Made by a program: the position numbers and the translations under genes | Notes under the pieces: model-generated | The model's input: the letters and a program-made list of their open reading frames with translations, nothing else | Database searches by the model: none | What the model was told of the DNA's origin: nothing | Shown: positions 56,627 through 64,000 of the stretch, one piece after another | Layout: each line of letters begins with the position of its first letter | Position numbering within the stretch: position 1 is the first letter of the stretch | Assembly (NCBI RefSeq): GCF_026343945.1 | Contig: NZ_JAPKNJ010000002.1 | Location: 62,001 to 126,000, forward strand | DNA from: Kaistia algarum | GTDB lineage: Bacteria > Pseudomonadota > Alphaproteobacteria > Rhizobiales > Kaistiaceae | Direction of reading: 5' to 3' | DNA: 64,000 nt

Positions 56627-58443
56627 GACATGACCTTGACGTAGCTGCCCGGCGCATCCTCGATCGTCTTGACGCGCCGCCCGCCCGGCACGCGCGCCTT
56701 GACCCGACGATCGTCCCTGGCCTCGATCCAGCTCTGCCAATGCGGCCACCAGGAGCCGGGATGCTCATCCGCCTTGTTCAGCCAGCTCTCATATCCATCG
56801 CCGCTGGGCGGGGCTCCCGTCCAGTACTGGTACTTCTTCTTGGCCGGCGAGTTGACGACACCGGCAATGTGGCCGGAGCCGCCCAGCACGAAGGTCACGT
56901 CGCCGCCAAAGAAGCCGGAACCGTAGAAGACCGAGCGCGGCGGCGCGATATGGTCTTCCTTCGTGGCCAGATTGTAGATCGGAATCTCGATGTCACCGAG
57001 CGACAATGGGATGTCGCCGACCGAAAGCTGGCCTTGGGCGAGCTTGTTGTCGAGATAGCAATTGCGCAGATAATACGAGTGGTTGGCTGCCGGCATTCGC
57101 GTGGCGTCGGAGTTCCAGTAGAGCAGATCGAAGGGGATCGGCTCCTTGCCCCGGAAGTAATTGTTCACGACATAGGACCAGATCATCTCGTTCGAGCGAA
57201 GCATATTGAACGATGCGGCCATGTTGCTGCCTTCGAGGTAGCCGCGCACGCTCATCTTCTTTTCCAGCGCTTCGAGCTGGCTCTCGTCGATGAAGACCTT
57301 CAGATCGCCGGCGAAGGTGAAGTCGACCTGGGTCGCGAACAAGGTTGCGGAGGCGATCCGCATGTCGGAGACGGCCGCCATATAGGCCATGGTGAAGGAG
57401 AGCAGCGTGCCGCCGACGCAATAGCCGATGGCGTTGACCTCTTCCTCCTTGGTGATCTTGCCGATCACATCGAGGGATTCGAGAATTCCCTCGCGCATAT
57501 AGTCTTCAAAGGACTTGGTGGCCTGGCGCTCATCCGGGTTGGCCCAGGAAACGACGAACACCGTGTGTCCCTGCGCGACGGCCCATTCGATGAACGACTT
57601 CCCGGGCGAGAGGTCGAGAATGTAGAATTTGTTGATCCAGGGCGGCACGATCAGCAGCGGCCGCTTCAGAACGGTTTCCGTCGTCGGCTTGTACTGGATC
57701 AATTCCCGCACATCGTTTCGATGCACGACCTTGCCGGGCGTGAGGCCGAGATTGCGGCCGACCTCGAAGGCGGAGAGATCGGACTGGCGGATCTTGAGTT
57801 CGCCGTCGCCCGCCGTGATGTCGTCCGCCAGCATGTTCACGCCCCGAACCAGGTTCTCAGCGCTCGAATCGACCGTGTCGCGCAGCACCTCCGGATTGGT
57901 GAAGGGGAAATTCGAGGGGGAGATCGCATTCGCGATCTGGCGCACATAGAAGCGCGCCTGGAGTTGGGTATGCGGATCGAGGCCATCGGCCTTGTCGACC
58001 ATCTCCTCGGCCCACTGCACCGTAATCAGGTAGAGCTGCTTGAAGAAGTCGAAATAGAGGCTGTCGGTCCATTGCGGATCGCGGAAGCGCTTGTCGCGAG
58101 CTTCGGGCTCGGCGACAGGCCGGACGCTCATGCCCGACATGCGCTGCATCATCGCCGTCCAGAGCGCGAAATAACGGCCGAAGAGCTTCGATTGCGCCTC
58201 AATGCTGCGCGCCGGCTCGGATCGCCAGTAGTCCACGACCTTTGCCAGCGTTCGTACGATCAGGGCGATCTCGTCCGCGAGATCCGTCGAAACCGCGCCC
58301 TCCTCGCGGGGTTTCAGGAAAGCGCGCGCTGCACGGTTCGCTCCCTCTATGATCAGGGCGATGTTGCGCGCCAGGAGTTCCGGATCCTTCACCAGGAAGG
58401 GGATCGAGCTGCCGCCGTCCTTGCCCTCAGCGTCCGTTGGCAT
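56623..58443 (-). CDS. phaC: class I poly(3-hydroxyalkanoate) synthase
   Basis: PhaC polymerises hydroxyacyl-CoA into the storage polyester PHA on granule surfaces. The 606-residue size and the lipase-like box GYCVGG with C342 indicate class I. The other triad members are D497 in KEDHIAP and H525 in GGSGHIAGV. PPWINKFYILDLSP and FVVSWANPDE are also characteristic. No phaA, phaB, phaR or phasin gene is adjacent. The 140 bases before the start are shared with a divergent lipoprotein gene. Translation is coupled to a downstream glycosyltransferase. Confidence 0.97.
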   Translation of the reverse strand: MPTDAEGKDGGSSIPFLVKDPELLARNIALIIEGANRAARAFLKPREEGAVSTDLADEIALIVRTLAKVVDYWRSEPARSIEAQSKLFGRYFALWTAMMQRMSGMSVRPVAEPEARDKRFRDPQWTDSLYFDFFKQLYLITVQWAEEMVDKADGLDPHTQLQARFYVRQIANAISPSNFPFTNPEVLRDTVDSSAENLVRGVNMLADDITAGDGELKIRQSDLSAFEVGRNLGLTPGKVVHRNDVRELIQYKPTTETVLKRPLLIVPPWINKFYILDLSPGKSFIEWAVAQGHTVFVVSWANPDERQATKSFEDYMREGILESLDVIGKITKEEEVNAIGYCVGGTLLSFTMAYMAAVSDMRIASATLFATQVDFTFAGDLKVFIDESQLEALEKKMSVRGYLEGSNMAASFNMLRSNEMIWSYVVNNYFRGKEPIPFDLLYWNSDATRMPAANHSYYLRNCYLDNKLAQGQLSVGDIPLSLGDIEIPIYNLATKEDHIAPPRSVFYGSGFFGGDVTFVLGGSGHIAGVVNSPAKKKYQYWTGAPPSGDGYESWLNKADEHPGSWWPHWQSWIEARDDRRVKARVPGGRRVKTIEDAPGSYVKVMS

Positions 58444-58583
58444 CGTGCCTCCCCATCCTTTTCACCAGGTCGAGCGGCGCCCGGCTTTCCCCGACGCGAC
58501 GAGTGTAATAGCTTCGCGTCTCATGGCATATGGCAGGCACGTTTACGAGATGCTTACCTTGACCAAGGAGACTCGCGAAGCAG

Positions 58584-58985
58584 ATGTCTGAGTTCGGAAC
58601 GTTGCGATGCCGCTCGCTCGCTCTTCTCGGTCTCGCCTTGGCTGTGTCGCTGGTCGCAGGTTGCTCGACCGTGACGCGGACGCTCGACTTTTCAGCCGAT
58701 CCGGAACTGCAGCGCAAGGGCGCCTACCCAAACATCAACGATTCGGGGAAGCCGCAGCCCGGGAAGCTGATGACGCCGGAAGAACTGGATGCGGCCAAGA
58801 AGGCGCTCGCCGCCAAGGCCACGGCGGCAAGTCCCACTGTCGGCGCAGCCGCCCAGGCCGAGGGCACGGCGACTGCGGAAGAGCTGCAGACGCTGGCCAA
58901 GACGCATGGGCAGACGACGCTGCAGGAGATCCAGGACGAGTGCGCCAAGGGATCTCCGGCCGACGCCACGAAATGCTCGCAATAG
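58584..58985 (+). CDS. small lipoprotein of unknown function
   Basis: This 133-residue protein has a lipoprotein signal peptide with lipobox LVAGC, so C27 would be lipidated. The mature part is Ala/Lys/Glu-rich, with a PEELDAAKKALAAKA helix. Two Cys lie near the C-terminus. An AAGGAG box is present but about 14 bases before the ATG, farther than usual; no other in-frame start fits better. Similar short lipoproteins with GxYPNIN-type stretches occur in rhizobia, but I know of no function. It is divergent from phaC and precedes alaC by 94 bases. Confidence 0.8.
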   Translation: MSEFGTLRCRSLALLGLALAVSLVAGCSTVTRTLDFSADPELQRKGAYPNINDSGKPQPGKLMTPEELDAAKKALAAKATAASPTVGAAAQAEGTATAEELQTLAKTHGQTTLQEIQDECAKGSPADATKCSQ

Positions 58986-59079
58986 AGGCCTCGTGTCGCC
59001 ATCGTTCGAGTGATAACTACGCCGCCGACGCCCGAATGAGCGCGGCGGTCAATGAGATAACCCAACCGGATTGCAAGCC

Positions 59080-60300
59080 ATGAGCGAGTTCCACAGCGTG
59101 CGGCGTCTGCCGCAATATGTCTTCGAGCAGGTGAACCGGCTGAAGGCGAGCGCTCGGGCCGCAGGCGCCGATATCATCGATCTCGGCATGGGCAATCCCG
59201 ATCTTCCGACACCCGCGCATATCGTGCAGAAGTTGGCGGAGACGGCGGCGCGTCCAGACGTGCACGGCTATTCCGCCTCGCGCGGCATCAACGGGCTGCG
59301 GAAGGCGCAGGCCGCCTATTACGACCGCCGCTTCGGCGTGAAGCTCGATCCGGCGACGCAGATCGTCGCCACGATCGGCTCGAAGGAAGGCTTCGCCAAT
59401 ATGGCGCAGGCGATCACCGCGCCGGGCGACGTCATCCTCTGCCCCAATCCGAGCTATCCGATTCACGCGTTCGGCTTCCTGATGGCCGGCGGCGTGATCC
59501 GCTCGGTTCCGGTCGAGCCTGGCCCGTCCTTCTTCCACGCGATGGAACGAGCGGTGATGCACTCGATCCCGAAGCCGCTCGCGGTCGTGCTTTGCTATCC
59601 GTCCAACCCTACCGCCCAAGTCGCCGATCTCGAATTCTATCGTGACGTGATCGCGTTCGCGCGCCGCCATGAATTGTTCGTGCTGTCCGATCTCGCCTAT
59701 GCCGAGATCTATTTCGACGACAATCCGCCGCCTTCGGTCCTGCAGGTGCCGGGCGCGATTGACGTCGCTGTCGAGTTCACCTCGATGTCCAAGACCTATT
59801 CCATGGCCGGCTGGCGCATGGGCTTCGCGGTCGGCAATGAGCGGCTGATCGCGGCACTGGCCAGGGTGAAATCCTATCTCGACTACGGCGCCTATACGCC
59901 GATCCAGGTGGCGGCGACGGCCGCGCTGAATGGCCCGCAGGATTGCATCGACGAGATGCGCGGGACCTACAAGCACCGCCGCGACGCTCTGGTGGAGAGC
60001 TTCGGCCGGGCCGGGTGGAACATTCCGGCGCCACGCGCCTCGATGTTTGCCTGGGTCCCGATCCCGGAGCCGTTCAAGTCCCTCGGCAGCCTCGAATTCT
60101 CGAAGCTGTTGATCGAAAAGGCGGATGTCGCCGTGGCGCCGGGCGTCGGCTTTGGCGAACATGGCGACGAATATGTCCGGATCGCGCTGGTCGAGAATGA
60201 GCAGCGCATCCGCCAAGCAGGGCGCAACATCCGTCGCTTCCTTGAATCGGCGGATAAAACATTGCACAACGTCGTCCCGATCAGCAGCGCCCGGCGCTAG
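59080..60300 (+). CDS. alaC: alanine transaminase AlaC
   Basis: AlaC is a class I PLP aminotransferase that makes alanine from pyruvate and glutamate. The 406-residue sequence closely follows E. coli AlaC (YfdZ). Matching stretches include DIIDLGMGNPDLPTP, HGYSASRGINGLRKA, ATIGSKEGFANM and PNPSYPIHAFGF. The PLP Lys is K238 in MSKTYSMAGWRMGF. The start at 59080 is preferred over a TTG at 59071. It sits upstream of hom, an arrangement common in alphaproteobacteria. Confidence 0.94.
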   Translation: MSEFHSVRRLPQYVFEQVNRLKASARAAGADIIDLGMGNPDLPTPAHIVQKLAETAARPDVHGYSASRGINGLRKAQAAYYDRRFGVKLDPATQIVATIGSKEGFANMAQAITAPGDVILCPNPSYPIHAFGFLMAGGVIRSVPVEPGPSFFHAMERAVMHSIPKPLAVVLCYPSNPTAQVADLEFYRDVIAFARRHELFVLSDLAYAEIYFDDNPPPSVLQVPGAIDVAVEFTSMSKTYSMAGWRMGFAVGNERLIAALARVKSYLDYGAYTPIQVAATAALNGPQDCIDEMRGTYKHRRDALVESFGRAGWNIPAPRASMFAWVPIPEPFKSLGSLEFSKLLIEKADVAVAPGVGFGEHGDEYVRIALVENEQRIRQAGRNIRRFLESADKTLHNVVPISSARR

Positions 60301-60337
60301 AGGCAAGAGCCTCCCACCGGGCCCCCAGGGGCGGCTT

Positions 60338-61663
60338 ATGGTTTCTTCTCTAAGGCTCGGCATCGCCGGCCTCGGCACGGTCGGCGCGTCGCTGCTGCGC
60401 CTCGTCGACCGGCATGGCATTGAGCTCGCGGCCCGCTGCGGGCGCCCTGTCGTCGTGACTGCCGTTTCCGCTCGTGATCGCAAGCGCGATCGCGGCGTGG
60501 ATATTTCCAGTCTCGAATGGTTCGATGATCCGGTGGCGCTCGCCCGCTCGGAAGGGATCGACGTGTTCGTCGAACTGATCGGCGGCGCGGATGGGCCGGC
60601 GAATGCGGCCGTTCGGGCCGCGATCGAGAGCGGCAAGCATGTCGTGACGGCCAACAAGGCGCTGCTCGCCCGGCACGGCGCCGAACTCTCGGCGCTTGCG
60701 GAGCGCAGCGGCGTTTCGCTGAATTTCGAGGCCGCCGCCGCCGGCGGCATCCCAATCATCAAGACGCTGCGCGAGTCGCTGGCCGGCAATTCCGTCGCGC
60801 GCCTCTACGGCATTCTCAACGGCACCTGCAATTACATCCTGACGCGCATGGAGCGCGAGGGGCTCTCTTTCGAAGCCTGCCTCGCCGAAGCGCAGCGGCT
60901 CGGCTATGCCGAGGCGGATCCGACGTTCGACGTCGACGGCTTCGATACGGCGCACAAGCTGTCGATCCTGACCGCGATCGCCTTCGGTACCGAGATCGAC
61001 GCCGACGCCATCTATGTCGAGGGCATCCGCTCGATCACGACGGCCGACATCGAGGCAGCGGCCGAACTCGGCTACCGCATCAAGCTGCTCGGCGTCGCCA
61101 CGAAGTCAGATAGCGGCATAGAGCAGCGCGTTCATCCGACCATGGTGCCGAAATCCTCGCCGATCGCGCGGGTGGACGGCGTCACGAATGCCGTGGCGGT
61201 CGAAGCCGATTTCGTCGGCCGCCTGGTGCTGGCCGGTCCGGGCGCGGGTGGCGATGCGACGGCGTCTTCCGTGGTCAGCGACATTGCCGATATTGCTCGC
61301 GGCGACGTGGTCGGCACGTTCGGCCGGCCGGCGAGCCTGCTCAAGCCCTATCAGCGCGCGACCATGCAGACGCATGCGGGCGGCTACTACATTCGCTTCG
61401 CCGTCTATGATCGCCCCGGCGCTTTCGCGTCGATCGCGACGCGGATGGCCGAGCAGGGAATTTCGCTCGAATCGATCGTCCAGCGCCGCCGTGCGCCGAT
61501 GGCCGACGCGCCGGATCATCCGCAGCCGCTCGAGCCGCAACCTGTCATCCTGATCACCTACGACACGACGGAGGCGCAGGTGAAGGAGGCTCTCGAGAAG
61601 ATCACGACCGATGGTCACATCGCGGAGCGGCCACAGATGATACGGATCGAGCAACTGGCATAG
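60338..61663 (+). CDS. hom: homoserine dehydrogenase
   Basis: Hom reduces aspartate semialdehyde to homoserine, the branch point to threonine and methionine. The start MVSSLRLGIAGLGTVG at 60338 gives 441 residues. The NAD(P)-binding GIAGLGTVGASLL is near the N-terminus; VVTANKALLA, EAAAAGGIPIIKTLRESLA, GILNGTCNYILTRME and DGFDTAHKLSILTA carry the catalytic region. A C-terminal ACT domain (from about 350, IRFAVYDRPGAFASIATRMA) suggests allosteric control by threonine. It works upstream of metY, which is elsewhere in this window. Confidence 0.97.
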   Translation: MVSSLRLGIAGLGTVGASLLRLVDRHGIELAARCGRPVVVTAVSARDRKRDRGVDISSLEWFDDPVALARSEGIDVFVELIGGADGPANAAVRAAIESGKHVVTANKALLARHGAELSALAERSGVSLNFEAAAAGGIPIIKTLRESLAGNSVARLYGILNGTCNYILTRMEREGLSFEACLAEAQRLGYAEADPTFDVDGFDTAHKLSILTAIAFGTEIDADAIYVEGIRSITTADIEAAAELGYRIKLLGVATKSDSGIEQRVHPTMVPKSSPIARVDGVTNAVAVEADFVGRLVLAGPGAGGDATASSVVSDIADIARGDVVGTFGRPASLLKPYQRATMQTHAGGYYIRFAVYDRPGAFASIATRMAEQGISLESIVQRRRAPMADAPDHPQPLEPQPVILITYDTTEAQVKEALEKITTDGHIAERPQMIRIEQLA

Positions 61664-61678
61664 GGTGGGAGCATTCCA

Positions 61679-62701
61679 ATGGCGATCGCGGCGGAGAAGG
61701 CGGCGGGCCTTGACCGGATACTCACCATGGAGATCGTTCGCGTAACCGAGCGGGCCGCTGTGGCGGCAGCGCGCTGGCGCGGGCGTGGCGACGAAAAATC
61801 TGCCGATCAGGCGGCAGTCGACGCCATGCGCAAGGAGCTGAACCGCCTTCCGATCGACGGCACTGTCGTGATCGGAGAAGGCGAGCGCGACGAGGCGCCG
61901 ATGCTCTTTATCGGCGAGACGGTCGGGACCCGCGTGGGTCCCAAAGTGGATATCGCGCTCGATCCGCTTGAGGGCACGACGATCTGCGCCAAGAACCAGC
62001 CGAATTCGCTGGCCGTCATCGCGATCGCCGAGTCCGGCAGCCTGCTTCATGCGCCGGACGTCTATATGCAGAAGATCGCGATCGGTCCGGGCTACCCGGC
62101 GGGGACAGTCGATCTCGACTGGTCGGCGGCGAAGAATATTGCCTCTCTCGCCAAGGCGAAGGGCGTTCCGGTCAACGAGATCACGGTCTGCATCCTCGAC
62201 CGCCCGCGTCACGCCAAGCTGATCGAGGAAGTGCGGCAGACCGGCGCCGCCGTGCGCCTCATCGGCGATGGCGACGTCGCCGGCGTCATCCATGTCACCA
62301 ATCCCGACGAAACCGGCATCGACATCTATCTCGGCAGCGGCGGTGCGCCGGAAGGCGTTCTGGCGGCGGCGGCGCTGCGGTGCACCGGCGGGCAGATGCA
62401 GGGACGGCTCATGACGCAGTCCGATGCCCAACGCGCCCGCGCGATCAAGATGGGCATCAAGGATTTCGACCGGAAATACGCCCATACCGAGATGGCGACC
62501 GGCGACGTCCTGTTTGCCGCGACGGGGGTCACGGACGGCAATCTCCTCTCGGGCGTGCGGTTTGCACGCTCCGGTGAGATCACGACGGATACGGTGGTGA
62601 TGCGCTCGTCGACCGGCACGGTGCGCTGGGTCAAGGCTCTGCATCGCGACCCGGGCAAGTTCGATCCGAAGTCCGATTCCATCCCCAATTCCAAGGGCTG
62701 A
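61679..62701 (+). CDS. glpX: class II fructose-1,6-bisphosphatase
   Basis: GlpX removes the C1 phosphate of fructose 1,6-bisphosphate in gluconeogenesis. The 340-residue protein has the metal-binding GEGERDEAPML (66-76), the signature DPLEGTT (95-101) and AIKMGIKDFDRKY. GGGAG precedes the start. It lies 15 bases after hom and 9 bases before recJ, so the four genes alaC-hom-glpX-recJ are likely one transcript. The hom-glpX-recJ order is well conserved in Hyphomicrobiales. Confidence 0.96.
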   Translation: MAIAAEKAAGLDRILTMEIVRVTERAAVAAARWRGRGDEKSADQAAVDAMRKELNRLPIDGTVVIGEGERDEAPMLFIGETVGTRVGPKVDIALDPLEGTTICAKNQPNSLAVIAIAESGSLLHAPDVYMQKIAIGPGYPAGTVDLDWSAAKNIASLAKAKGVPVNEITVCILDRPRHAKLIEEVRQTGAAVRLIGDGDVAGVIHVTNPDETGIDIYLGSGGAPEGVLAAAALRCTGGQMQGRLMTQSDAQRARAIKMGIKDFDRKYAHTEMATGDVLFAATGVTDGNLLSGVRFARSGEITTDTVVMRSSTGTVRWVKALHRDPGKFDPKSDSIPNSKG

Positions 62702-62710
62702 GGGTCCGCG

Positions 62711-64000
62711 GTGACTGAACCCGGTCTGCATCGGCGACGTTTCCTCGGCGTCGAACGATCGCTGACCGGGCGGAACTGGGTGGAAAGGCTCGACGAGGCT
62801 GGGTCGCTCGCCGCGTCGGCAATGGCGCAGCGCGACGAGATCCCTGAGCTGGTCGCTCGCGTCATGGCGGGACGGGGCGTCCGGATTGAGGACGCGGCCA
62901 TCTTCCTGGCGCCGACCTTGCGCGCTCTGATGCCGGATCCCTCGACGCTGACCGACATGGACGTAGCCGCGGCGCGGATCGCGGATGCTGTCGTCGCGGA
63001 TGAAAGCGTCGCCATATTCGGTGACTACGACGTCGACGGCGCCTCGTCCTCAGCCCTTCTGGCCCGGTTCCTTGGCTCGCAAGGTATCGAGACTCGTATC
63101 TACATTCCCGATCGCATCTTCGAGGGCTATGGGCCCAATCCCGATGCGATCCGCATGCTGATCGCCGAGGGGGCCGGGCTGATCGTCACCGTCGATTGCG
63201 GCTCGACCAGCATCAGCGCGCTGGCCGTGGCGGCCGAACTCGGCCACAGAGCCGTCGTGCTCGACCATCACCAGATGGGCATGGAGCGGCCCGACGTGGT
63301 GGCGCTAGTCAATCCCAACCGCCCGGATGATCTGTCGGGGCTCGGCTATCTCGCGGCGGTGGGTGTCACCTTCATGACCATCGTGGCCGTGAACCGGGAA
63401 TTGCGCCGACGTGGCTGGTATGGCGAGGGGCGGCGCGAGCCGGATCTCCAGCAATGGCTCGACCTGGTGGCGCTCGGCACGGTTTGCGATGTCGTCCCGC
63501 TCATCGGCCTCAACCGCGCCTTTGTCGTCCGTGGGCTGGCCAACCTTCGGCAGGCGTCCAATCTCGGCCTTTCAGTCCTCGCCCGCCTTGCGAGGGTCGA
63601 TGGACCGCTCTCGCCCTATCATCTCGGCTTCCTGCTGGGGCCGCGCATCAATGCCGGCGGGCGGATCGGAGATGCAGCGCTCGGCGCCAGACTGCTGACG
63701 CTCGACGATCCGGCCGAGGCGGAGATCGCCGCCGCCACGCTGGACGATCTCAACCGCCAGCGCCAGGCGATCGAGACGGCGATGCTGGAGGAAGCGGTTG
63801 CCGAAGCCGAAGCGGAAATCGGAAGCGGGGACGGCCCCGCGGTTCTCGTCACCGCCAATCCTGGTTGGCATCCCGGCATCGTCGGCCTGATCGCCGCCCG
63901 TCTCAAGGAACGGTTCCGCCGCCCTGCCTTCGCCATCGCGCTGATGCCGAACGGTACCGGCACCGGATCGGGCCGATCCGTGTCGGGCGTCGATTTAGGG
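62711..64000 (+). CDS. recJ: single-stranded-DNA-specific exonuclease RecJ, 3' end outside window
   Basis: RecJ degrades single-stranded DNA 5' to 3' in recombination and repair. A frame opens with GTG at 62711, nine bases after glpX, and runs without a stop to the window edge, giving the first 430 residues. The DHH-family motifs are clear: FGDYDVDG at 103-110, VDCGSTS at about 161-167, DHH at 185-187 with VLDHHQMG, and GTVCDVVPL. The DHHA1 region begins near the end with NPGWHPGIVGLIAARL. The frame reads through the last base, so the C-terminal OB fold is missing only because of the window edge. Confidence 0.95.
   Translation, partial: MTEPGLHRRRFLGVERSLTGRNWVERLDEAGSLAASAMAQRDEIPELVARVMAGRGVRIEDAAIFLAPTLRALMPDPSTLTDMDVAAARIADAVVADESVAIFGDYDVDGASSSALLARFLGSQGIETRIYIPDRIFEGYGPNPDAIRMLIAEGAGLIVTVDCGSTSISALAVAAELGHRAVVLDHHQMGMERPDVVALVNPNRPDDLSGLGYLAAVGVTFMTIVAVNRELRRRGWYGEGRREPDLQQWLDLVALGTVCDVVPLIGLNRAFVVRGLANLRQASNLGLSVLARLARVDGPLSPYHLGFLLGPRINAGGRIGDAALGARLLTLDDPAEAEIAAATLDDLNRQRQAIETAMLEEAVAEAEAEIGSGDGPAVLVTANPGWHPGIVGLIAARLKERFRRPAFAIALMPNGTGTGSGRSVSGVDLG

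Overview
The window is chromosomal sequence from a GC-rich alphaproteobacterium, most likely in the Hyphomicrobiales (Rhizobiales). The clues are the linkage trpD-trpC-moaC-moeA next to a SurA/PpiD-like foldase, tpiA, secG and pyrG; the glmU-glmS-DUF502 linkage; a class I PHA synthase; unfused trpE and trpG; and GlpX-type fructose bisphosphatase. A Kaistia-like genus would fit, but I cannot test that from sequence alone. Coding density is very high. No rRNA, tRNA, CRISPR array, insertion sequence or prophage was seen, and no gene-free stretch exceeds 300 bases.

Layout. 1-4.8 kb: end of an RND efflux adaptor lipoprotein, its HAE1 pump and a small secreted protein. 4.9-8.0 kb: a cytosine-deaminase-like amidohydrolase, an endonuclease/exonuclease/phosphatase, and a convergent pair of small genes. 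8.2-16.5 kb (minus): ppiD, then trpE-trpG-trpD-trpC, a GNAT gene, moaC and moeA. 16.6-20.5 kb (plus): a Phd-PIN toxin-antitoxin pair, tpiA, secG, pyrG. 20.6-24.4 kb (minus): secreted lipase, GGDEF-EAL protein, efp. 24.5-28.9 kb (plus): epmA and epmB (the EF-P beta-lysylation enzymes, divergent from efp), a PaiB-like protein and a TRZ/ATZ amidohydrolase. 28.9-33.8 kb: msrQ divergent from a MacAB-type ABC exporter, then an atypical lower-GC orphan gene. 33.8-39.8 kb: PfkB kinase, ccdA, glmU, glmS, DUF502. 39.8-45.8 kb: epimerase/AraC divergent pair, ClC-type channel, recG. 45.9-49.5 kb: rRNA-modification-like operon with a flavoprotein, then a VapBC pair. 49.5-52.2 kb (minus): gfa, argC, rplM-rpsI. 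52.5-55.6 kb: VOC protein, SH3 protein and CoA-binding protein in a translationally coupled chain, then metY. 55.7-58.4 kb (minus): phaC overlapping a glycosyltransferase. 58.6-64 kb: lipoprotein, alaC, hom, glpX and the first 430 codons of recJ.

The genes are mostly housekeeping: tryptophan, arginine, methionine/threonine and amino-sugar biosynthesis, molybdenum cofactor, translation and repair. The less ordinary parts are the two toxin-antitoxin pairs, the compositional outlier at 33.3 kb, the active-site variant of the CodA-like enzyme, the phaC-glycosyltransferase coupling, and several strong palindromes in promoter regions. I did not find convincing evidence of a wholly new system. The best candidates are listed as findings with their tests.
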